DNA of 27,451 nt from positions 1 through 27,451 of the forward strand of contig NZ_DASYTH010000177.1 in the NCBI RefSeq assembly GCF_036002505.1. The letters are read 5' to 3'. This document shows positions 21,724 to 27,451 of the stretch, piece by piece (position 1 is the first letter of the stretch; each line of letters starts with the position of its first letter). Both the position numbers and the translations under genes were made by a program. The notes beneath the pieces are model-generated. The model saw only the letters and a list, made by a program, of their open reading frames with translations, did not search any database and was not told the origin of the DNA. The stretch is from DASYTH01 sp036002505 (GTDB taxonomy: Bacteria > Actinomycetota > Actinomycetes > Mycobacteriales > Pseudonocardiaceae).

Positions 21724-23139
21724 ATGGGCGAGATCTCCTACGTCAACGTCAAGATCACCGTGCACAGCGACACGAAGCTTACCTACGAGCCCGACTACGG
21801 TGTGCCGTTCGTGGCAGGACTGAGCGCGGAACCACTGACCCGGATCACGATCGAACGCCTCGCCAGGTGGGTGGATGAGGACACGTTCCGTTGCCGGGAA
21901 CTCCTTCAGTTGCTCGGCAAGCACCTCTACCACTGCATGTTCGGCGGTCCGGGCTCGAAGGTCCACGAGAGCTTCCAGGCCGCCGTGCTGAGCCTGAGAA
22001 AGGATGCTAACAAGGACAAACGACTCCGGATCACGCTGACTTTCGAGAAGCCGGCGGACAGCCTTGCCCGCTACCCGTGGGAGTTCCTGCACGTCGATGG
22101 ACCTGACGACGATGGGTTCTTCATTGCCGCGGCATCGACACCCACTCAGCTCATTCTCACGCGTCTCGTTCCACCACCAGCCCAGATCGTGAACTCGCTC
22201 GAGCCCGAAGACCGGCCGCTGCGGATCCTCGTGGTTGTCTCCTCGCCGCCCGATCCCCAACTCAGTGCGGTGAATGCGGACAAGCTCCAAGTCCAGCTGG
22301 AGAAGCTGCGCGGTGAGCAACGGGTCGATCTGAGAATCTTGAAGACCCCGAGGTATGAGGAGATCAAGGCGGAGCTTCAGCCGAGGGACGGGCGACCGTG
22401 GTGGCCGCACATCTTCCATTTCGTCGGCCACGGGGAAGTGCGCGAGGAAGACGTCGTGTTCGCGCTGAGGATGAACAAGTCCGATGAGGACTACCTGTAC
22501 GCCCAGGAGGGGCAGCGAGCCCTGCGCGAATGGGTGTCCGTGCGAAAGCTCAAGGAACTGTTTCCGGACGACCACTGGCCAAGGCTGGTCTTCCTGCACG
22601 CCTGCCGAGGCGCGGCACGGCGCTCGTATTGGGCGTTTGCCAGCGGAGCCGAGACCTTTGTCAGGGCCGGGGTGCCTGCCGCGATCGCCATGCAGTACGA
22701 CATCAGCAACGAGGATGCCGACTTCTTCGCCCAGCAGTTCTATGAGCGGCTCGGCGAAGGGTGGCCGGTAGACGACGCGGTCACCGCCGGTCGGGTACAA
22801 CTCGCCCAGCACAGCGCCCCACACTCGTGGGGAGACCGCTCCTTCGGTACGCCGCTGCTGTTCCTGCAAAGCAAGCAGGCGGTGATCCTCCGGCCGGTGA
22901 CGCGACGGGAGAGCCAATCGAAACCGGTCGAGGGCTACCCGTGCCCCTACCTCGGATGTGATCGGCGCTTCGGCCGAACTGACCTGGGACAGTGCCCGAA
23001 ATGCGCACGCCCCCTGCAGTGGTGCAAGTTCATGCACCCGTGCATGGAAGGCGACCAACTCTGCGAAACATGCGGTGCCAGGCTGACGCCGTCCCCGACC
23101 CGGGGGCCGGGCTCCGAAGGGAAGTCCGGCTTTGACTGA
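21724..23139 (+). CDS. CHAT-domain (caspase-like) protease with C-terminal zinc-ribbon tail
   Basis: This 471-residue protein starts at ATG 21724. An N-terminal region (1-160) contains LRITLTFEKPADSLARYPWEFLH, the lead-in typical of CHAT proteins. The CHAT peptidase core is at ~165-385: RPLRILVVVSSP (first strand), HIFHFVGHGE with catalytic His236, LVFLHACRGA with catalytic Cys294, then AGVPAAIAMQYDISNEDADFFAQQFYERLGEGWPVDDAV and GTPLLFL. Both catalytic residues are intact. The tail (405-455) has eight cysteines (407, 412, 424, 427, 434, 440, 447, 450) spaced like one or two zinc ribbons. CHAT proteases in bacterial conflict systems are latent and cleave partners upon activation. The next gene overlaps its stop by 8 bp. 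Cytosolic. Confidence 0.88.
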   Translation: MGEISYVNVKITVHSDTKLTYEPDYGVPFVAGLSAEPLTRITIERLARWVDEDTFRCRELLQLLGKHLYHCMFGGPGSKVHESFQAAVLSLRKDANKDKRLRITLTFEKPADSLARYPWEFLHVDGPDDDGFFIAAASTPTQLILTRLVPPPAQIVNSLEPEDRPLRILVVVSSPPDPQLSAVNADKLQVQLEKLRGEQRVDLRILKTPRYEEIKAELQPRDGRPWWPHIFHFVGHGEVREEDVVFALRMNKSDEDYLYAQEGQRALREWVSVRKLKELFPDDHWPRLVFLHACRGAARRSYWAFASGAETFVRAGVPAAIAMQYDISNEDADFFAQQFYERLGEGWPVDDAVTAGRVQLAQHSAPHSWGDRSFGTPLLFLQSKQAVILRPVTRRESQSKPVEGYPCPYLGCDRRFGRTDLGQCPKCARPLQWCKFMHPCMEGDQLCETCGARLTPSPTRGPGSEGKSGFD

Positions 23140-25585
23140 CATCCGCCACGGGCTACTCGACGTGCTGCTCGCCGACTGCTACCGCCGGGCGTCACTGGAC
23201 GGCGCCCACATGGTGCGCGCCGCTGGAACGATCGAGTTCGTGCGGTCGGCCGCCGGCGACCAGCAGGACCTCGAGGTCGCCGTTGATGCCGTGGCCGGAG
23301 CCATCGCAACCAACCAGGACGTCGTGCTCTTCGCCGCTCTCGACGAGTTGCGTATCCGCCTCGACGATGCGGTTTGCGAGCAGTTCCGGGCGCGGGTGCG
23401 CGAGCGGTTTCAGGTCGATGCCGACGACGGTTGGCGGGCGTGGCGTTGTGCCTGGATACGAGGTCTCTGGTACTGGACCGAAGCGACCTGGCAGCGTTTC
23501 ACCGACGCTGAGTTCCCGTTTCCGGGCACGGCGCTCGACGATGTGGCCGGGCTGCGCCGAGCCCGCCGTGCCATCGACGACAACAGGTTGGGTGACGCCT
23601 ATGATCCGCTGTGCCGGCTGTCCTCGGAGCCGTGGCTGCCCGCCGAAGAGCGCGCGATCCTGCTGATATCGCTAGGTTTTATCGAGACCTACACATTGCT
23701 GCGGCTTCCGGCTGGCCGCTCGCTCCTTGAAGAGGCCACGAAGCTTGGCGAGGCCGTGCCACTGGTGTGCCTCGGCTGGGCGGCGTGGTGGCTGAACCAG
23801 GCCGCCGGCGAGGACTCCGTCGACAAGACCCGTGACGCGTTCGAACGAGCCGAGCGGGAAGCACGGAGGGCGGTCGAGCTGAACCCGCACTTCGGCCGGG
23901 CCTGGTCGACGCTGGGTCGGCTGGCAGAACAGGACTATGGCCAGAGCCGCGCCGAGCCGCCCGAGTTCTATTTTCGCCGGGCCATGGCGGAGGGATCGTT
24001 CGAAGGTTGGGCGGATCTCCTTCGACTGGAGCTCGACCGGGCCGGTGGGTCGCAGACCGGATCCGGCGTCGAGGCGCTGCTCGATATCGCACGGCGGGCC
24101 TGGCCGAGCCGGGAAGTTGACGCGCATCTCCAACTGGCGACCCTGCTGGGACAGCGCGGCCGGTACGACGAGGCCGATCAGCACTATGTGCGTGCCCGCG
24201 AGCTTGATCCGACCCGGGTCACCGTGCACACCGAGCGCGGCTACGCGCGGTTCGAGGCCGGCGACGCCGTCACCGCGGGCACCATGTTCGCCTCGGCCAT
24301 CGAGCTCGCCCCCGAGTCCTATGACGGGTGGGCCGGCATGGCGTGGCTCTGCGAGCAGACGGGCCAGTGGGACGAGGCGCTCTCGCACTACCGGCGTGCC
24401 CTTGAGCTTCGCCCGGCCTGGGAGGCGACCCTGGCCGGACGAATCGGCGAATGCCTGCGCCACCTGGACCGGCCGGACGAGGCTGAGCGGGTGTTGCTAG
24501 CCGCCCTGCGCCACAGCCCCGGTGAAAGCCTGCTGGTCAGCGGGTTGGAAAACCTTGCGTTGCAGCTCTACCGCGAACGTGGCGACGTCAATGCGGCGCA
24601 CCGCATCTACCACGATCTGCGGGCGATCTGCGGTGCGGACTACGAGGCGACCTTCCGCAACCTGCGCGGCAACCTGGCGTACTGGTTCGAGGACTACGTC
24701 GAGGCGGAGAAGGAGTACCGCCGGGCAGCGGAGGCCGACCCGGGCGACGCCAGGTTGCCCGCCAACGTCGCCGAGGCGCTGGAGAAGCGGGTAAGGGCCG
24801 GGGATCGGACCGCACTTCCAGCCGCCGTCACCGCGATGCGTCAGGCAACCGCGCTGGCCCCGGACGACGCGGAACTCCGCGAGCAGTTCGCCTGGTTGGA
24901 GCGTCAGAGTGCGATGCTCGAACGGTACGGCCCGGTGGCGCTCGAGCGCACGCCGACCACGACGGCGGTCCGGGTCGAGCTGGCTGACGAGTTCCTCCCG
25001 CACATCGTGCAGCCGGACGGCGCGCTTCTGCCGGCGTTTCTCGACAAGATCGACGCGATGCGCATGCGGACGCACGAGCGGACCGGTATCCAGTTGCCTG
25101 GCATCCGGTTCTCCACACTCGATGAACCGTTTCCGGGCAACGTGCAGTGCTGGCTGATGGGCGCCTCCATGTACGTGGAGCACCTTCCGGTCGGGTCGCG
25201 GTTCTGCCCCGTTCCGCTGGGCGAGGTGGTGCGGCTCGCGCCGGACGCGCGCGCGGCGGACAACCCGTCCGGTGGCCCCGGCGGTGTGCTGGTCTCCGAG
25301 ACGTCGGTCTCCGCGCTGATGGCCGCCGGCCTGCCGGTGTGGGGGGTCGACGACTACCTGCTCGGATGGCTGGACGGCATTCTGCGCCGGCACCTGGTCG
25401 AGTTTGTCGGGCACGACGACGTCCGGCGGAGGCTGGATGTCGAGCTGGCCGCGGTAATCGAGCCCGATCTGACCGCCGTCACCGCGGATGTACGGGTTCG
25501 CCTACGCCGAGACGGGTCCGTCCTGAACCTGGCGGACATCAGCGCGCGGATGGCACACCCGGTAGCGGCCTTCGCGGTGAGGTGA
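23132..25585 (+). CDS. TPR-repeat protein with C-terminal FlhA (FHIPEP)-like domain
   Basis: I take TTG 23132 as the start: GGGAAG lies 7 nt upstream and the gene overlaps the CHAT stop by 8 bp. The 817-residue product has an N-terminal helical region (1-225) and TPR repeats from ~230 to 590 (e.g. AERVLLAALRHSPGE, QWDEALSHYRRALELRPAWE, RYDEADQHYVRARELDP, DYVEAEKEYRRAAEADPGDA). Residues ~612-770 resemble the first part of the FlhA cytoplasmic domain: VRVELADEFLPHIV, LPAFLDKIDAMRMRTHERTG, LPGIRFSTLDEPFPGNVQCW and DGILRRHLVEFVGHDDVRRRLD align by eye with FlhA segments such as 'LIPLVD', 'RIRxIRxQLAxELG', 'VPPxRIRDNLxLxPNEY' and 'HLxExxxRHAxELLGRQEVxxLLD'. The FlhA membrane half is absent. Confidence 0.8.
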   Translation: MTDIRHGLLDVLLADCYRRASLDGAHMVRAAGTIEFVRSAAGDQQDLEVAVDAVAGAIATNQDVVLFAALDELRIRLDDAVCEQFRARVRERFQVDADDGWRAWRCAWIRGLWYWTEATWQRFTDAEFPFPGTALDDVAGLRRARRAIDDNRLGDAYDPLCRLSSEPWLPAEERAILLISLGFIETYTLLRLPAGRSLLEEATKLGEAVPLVCLGWAAWWLNQAAGEDSVDKTRDAFERAEREARRAVELNPHFGRAWSTLGRLAEQDYGQSRAEPPEFYFRRAMAEGSFEGWADLLRLELDRAGGSQTGSGVEALLDIARRAWPSREVDAHLQLATLLGQRGRYDEADQHYVRARELDPTRVTVHTERGYARFEAGDAVTAGTMFASAIELAPESYDGWAGMAWLCEQTGQWDEALSHYRRALELRPAWEATLAGRIGECLRHLDRPDEAERVLLAALRHSPGESLLVSGLENLALQLYRERGDVNAAHRIYHDLRAICGADYEATFRNLRGNLAYWFEDYVEAEKEYRRAAEADPGDARLPANVAEALEKRVRAGDRTALPAAVTAMRQATALAPDDAELREQFAWLERQSAMLERYGPVALERTPTTTAVRVELADEFLPHIVQPDGALLPAFLDKIDAMRMRTHERTGIQLPGIRFSTLDEPFPGNVQCWLMGASMYVEHLPVGSRFCPVPLGEVVRLAPDARAADNPSGGPGGVLVSETSVSALMAAGLPVWGVDDYLLGWLDGILRRHLVEFVGHDDVRRRLDVELAAVIEPDLTAVTADVRVRLRRDGSVLNLADISARMAHPVAAFAVR

Positions 25586-26808
25586 TGACCGGAATGGACG
25601 TATTGCTGGAGGCGGGGGCGGCCCTTCCTGACGAGTTGACCGGCGACCTGTTCAACCATCTCGATGGCGCCCGCGCCGACCTGGAGCTTCCCGGCCCGCT
25701 GAGGTTGAGCACCGGCATCGCCGCCCTACCCGACGATGCCATCCGGGTCACCACCAATGGCGATCAGTTCCTCCTCGGCGCCGCGACCGGTTGGGACGTG
25801 GTGGCGTCCGCGATGCATGTTCGCCGGCATGCCTGGGTTGATCAGGCCCCCGCCGGTAGCACGGACGAGGGCCGGAGATGCTTCCTGTCCGCCGCCCGCG
25901 AACTGGTTCGGCGAGGTGTCGCCGTGTCACGGCTGTCCGCTGCCAGGATGGACGTCCATGGAGACGACCCCTCGGCCGCGGCCGAGGAGGCCATCGCCGG
26001 GACGACCGCTCGGATGTCCGTGCGGTACCGGCCGGGCGATCGCGATGTCGAAGAGTGGCTTGACTCGGACCGACTCGGGTTGCTGCCGCAGGTGCTCTGG
26101 GCGGCGCTCGGGCTTGTGGTGCCCGATGTCGTGGCCGAGCCGGAGCCCGAGCTGACCGCCGGCACCGTGCAGGTGGTGATTAACGATGTCCGGCTGCCTG
26201 CTGTCGGGCCACCCGGTGGAGACCTCGGCTGGCCGATCCTCCTGTCGGCACGCCAGCATGCCGGCAGCCTGCTTACGCGTCAGATTGTCAGTTTCCAGCT
26301 CGACCGGCTGGCCGAGCTGTACCCGGAGCTAGTCGTGGCCACCCGGAAGCGGTGGAGCGACGGACATATCACGGTGGTATTGCGAGAATTGCTCGACGAG
26401 GGGGTGAGGATCGGCGACCTGCGCGCGATTCTCGAAGCCTGCCTCGAAGGCGCCCAGCATTCCGGCGACTCGAGTGATCTCGCTGCTGCGGCCCGCCCGC
26501 GGATCGGGCTGGCCTTGGTGCGGCCGTATGTGACCGGCGGCGGTACCTTGCGGGTCACCCGGCTTCGGTGTGGTTGGGACCGTGCCAAGGGGAGGCTTTC
26601 CGACGGGTCGGTCGCGGTCCTGCACCAGAAGCTTGCCGAGGTGCGTGCCGGCGAGGGTTCGGTGCTGCTGACCGACAGTGGGATGGGGCCGGTGGTGCGC
26701 GACGCCGTACGCATCCGGTTTCCCGGCATCACGCTGATAACGGAAGATGAGCTGCCGCCTGGTGTCCGAGTGGACTCCGAGGATGAGCTCCTCCTGCAGC
26801 AACCGTAA
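25585..26808 (+). CDS. FlhA (FHIPEP) cytoplasmic-domain-like protein without membrane part
   Basis: This 407-residue protein starts at ATG 25585, sharing one base with the TPR stop (TGATG). The first ~145 residues are not recognised. From ~150 to the end it follows the order of the whole FlhA cytoplasmic domain: DSDRLGLLPQVLWAALGLVVPDVV and VQVVINDVRLPAVG (subdomain 1), LLTRQIVSFQLDRLAELYPELV, ITVVLRELLDEGVRIGDLRAILEACLEGA (the helix-rich part), ARPRIGLALVRPYV with GGGTLRVTRL, then VLLTDSGMGPVVRDAVRIRFPGITLITEDELPPGVRV, which corresponds to the FlhA C-terminal 'VLLVSPxLRPxLRxLLExxLPxLxVLSYxELPPxVxV'. No transmembrane helix is present. FlhA proper is the gate of flagellar/type III export; here it must have another job. 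Confidence 0.8.
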   Translation: MTGMDVLLEAGAALPDELTGDLFNHLDGARADLELPGPLRLSTGIAALPDDAIRVTTNGDQFLLGAATGWDVVASAMHVRRHAWVDQAPAGSTDEGRRCFLSAARELVRRGVAVSRLSAARMDVHGDDPSAAAEEAIAGTTARMSVRYRPGDRDVEEWLDSDRLGLLPQVLWAALGLVVPDVVAEPEPELTAGTVQVVINDVRLPAVGPPGGDLGWPILLSARQHAGSLLTRQIVSFQLDRLAELYPELVVATRKRWSDGHITVVLRELLDEGVRIGDLRAILEACLEGAQHSGDSSDLAAAARPRIGLALVRPYVTGGGTLRVTRLRCGWDRAKGRLSDGSVAVLHQKLAEVRAGEGSVLLTDSGMGPVVRDAVRIRFPGITLITEDELPPGVRVDSEDELLLQQP

Positions 26809-26900
26809 CGATCCAGCATCGGCAGCCGACCGTTAGACCGAATGCAGGTATCAGGGCCGCGGGTTTCTGCTCTTGACGGGGGAGCAGGGAGGCGGTTGCC
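26809..26900 (+). promoter_or_regulatory. Short gap before the last gene
   Basis: These 92 bp follow the FlhA-like gene. GGGAGG at 26887-26892 is the ribosome-binding site for ATG 26901. A separate promoter could be present, but none is clear, and no terminator hairpin is evident. Confidence 0.35.
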
Positions 26901-27451
26901 ATGGTTGACGGCGACGCGAACTACGTCGAGCTGCGGGTGCACGGAGTGAGTGGCACACCGCCGCAGGACATGCTCGACAGTCTGCTGGTACGGCAGGTGG
27001 CGGGGGACCAGGAGGGGCGGTTCTTCCGGCCGGTGAACGCCGACGGCAGCGAGGTGCGGGCCGCGGATGGGCACGTCGTCGAGGGGTACCAGTGGGGTCC
27101 GCTGACGTCCGGGTCGTGGCGGCAGGCGCTGTGGCTGGTGCTGATCCCGTTCGGACTGGTCAACGCGGCGTATTTCATGCTGCCCGCGCCGGTCGACGAG
27201 GTGGGCCGGTGGGCGCGGCTGGTGGCCCGGGGTGCGTTGCGGGCGCTGGGCATCGTGCTCACCGCGATCCTGGTGCTGAGCGTCGCGCAGGCCGTGGTGG
27301 ACCTGCTGGCCTGGCAGTGGACCGGGCTCGCTCCGGACGGCCGGCGGGGCGCCGATCCGCGGCTGTGGGTGTGCGGCGCGTTCGTGGTGGCCGCGCTCTC
27401 GGTCGTGGCCATCCGGCTGCTCAGCGGCCCGCCGCATGCGCTTCCGGACGA
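26901..27451 (+). CDS. Membrane protein with N-terminal 'LRVHGVSGTPP' motif (3' end outside window)
   Basis: The frame runs from ATG 26901 (ribosome-binding site GGGAGG upstream) off the end of the window, giving 183 residues without a stop. The N-terminus reads YVELRVHGVSGTPPQDMLDSL, a sequence I associate with large actinobacterial membrane proteins of unknown function. The motif resembles the start of an alpha/beta-hydrolase-like domain. Two hydrophobic stretches lie at about residues 85-102 (LWLVLIPFGLVNAAYFML) and 117-140 (ALRALGIVLTAILVLSVAQAVVDLL), with a third at ~160-175. It is on the same strand as the CHAT-FlhA-like operon and 92 bp from it, so it may be a membrane component of that system, but it could be independent. 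Confidence 0.7.
   Translation, partial: MVDGDANYVELRVHGVSGTPPQDMLDSLLVRQVAGDQEGRFFRPVNADGSEVRAADGHVVEGYQWGPLTSGSWRQALWLVLIPFGLVNAAYFMLPAPVDEVGRWARLVARGALRALGIVLTAILVLSVAQAVVDLLAWQWTGLAPDGRRGADPRLWVCGAFVVAALSVVAIRLLSGPPHALPD

Noticed and set aside
24965..26808. Part of a flagellar or type III secretion system
   Set aside because: The FlhA-like proteins have no membrane half, and no FlhB, FliP/Q/R, ATPase or structural genes are seen; the partners are a CHAT protease and TPRs.

Overview
The window is very GC-rich, with strong third-position GC, many GTG starts and frequent 4-bp ATGA gene overlaps. Gene content (SigE-type ECF factor, S37 peptidase, many secreted hydrolases, lysine aminomutases) points to a filamentous actinomycete, most likely in the Pseudonocardiaceae/Amycolatopsis area. 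That placement is inferred from style and content; there is no rRNA or marker gene here.

Layout. (1) 1-2357: the end of an Lrp/AsnC regulator, a pair of inverted 21-bp repeat arrays, an ArsR-type regulator and a secreted SGNH hydrolase. (2) 2451-3887: a secreted S37-type peptidase. (3) 3984-10751: a lysine-catabolism locus. A KamA-type lysine 2,3-aminomutase is divergent from kdd, an amidohydrolase, kamD, kamE and kal. Together these cover most of the 3,5-diaminohexanoate route from lysine to crotonyl-CoA, but the keto-cleavage enzyme (kce) and a CoA transferase are not present, and an unexplained amidohydrolase sits in the operon. (4) 10758-14013: secreted or lipid-anchored enzymes (class C beta-lactamase-fold hydrolase, second SGNH hydrolase, small lipoprotein, short phospholipase A2-like protein). 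(5) 14315-15106: an NmrA-like NAD(P)-binding protein preceded by an ECF41-like promoter signature. (6) 15166-20500: a SigE-family sigma factor, a membrane beta-propeller partner, a lipoprotein, and a MacA/MacB-like ABC efflux system whose permease begins with a translated 21-bp tandem repeat.

(7) 20645-26808 is the most novel part. It is a tightly packed four-gene operon: a protein of unknown function, a CHAT-domain (caspase-like) protease with an eight-cysteine zinc-ribbon tail, a TPR protein whose C-terminus resembles the FlhA cytoplasmic domain, and a second protein whose C-terminal half resembles the whole FlhA cytoplasmic domain. No flagellar or type III secretion genes are seen. I read it as a candidate conflict or regulated-proteolysis system that has recruited FlhA (FHIPEP) domains as scaffold or sensor. 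A partial membrane protein (26901 to the end) follows on the same strand.

Three intergenic hairpins built on the same GAAGGNGGCCTTC module, two related 21-bp tandem-repeat families, and three copies of a TCGAAGCGCTTCGA palindrome are dispersed repeats that ordinary gene annotation does not explain.
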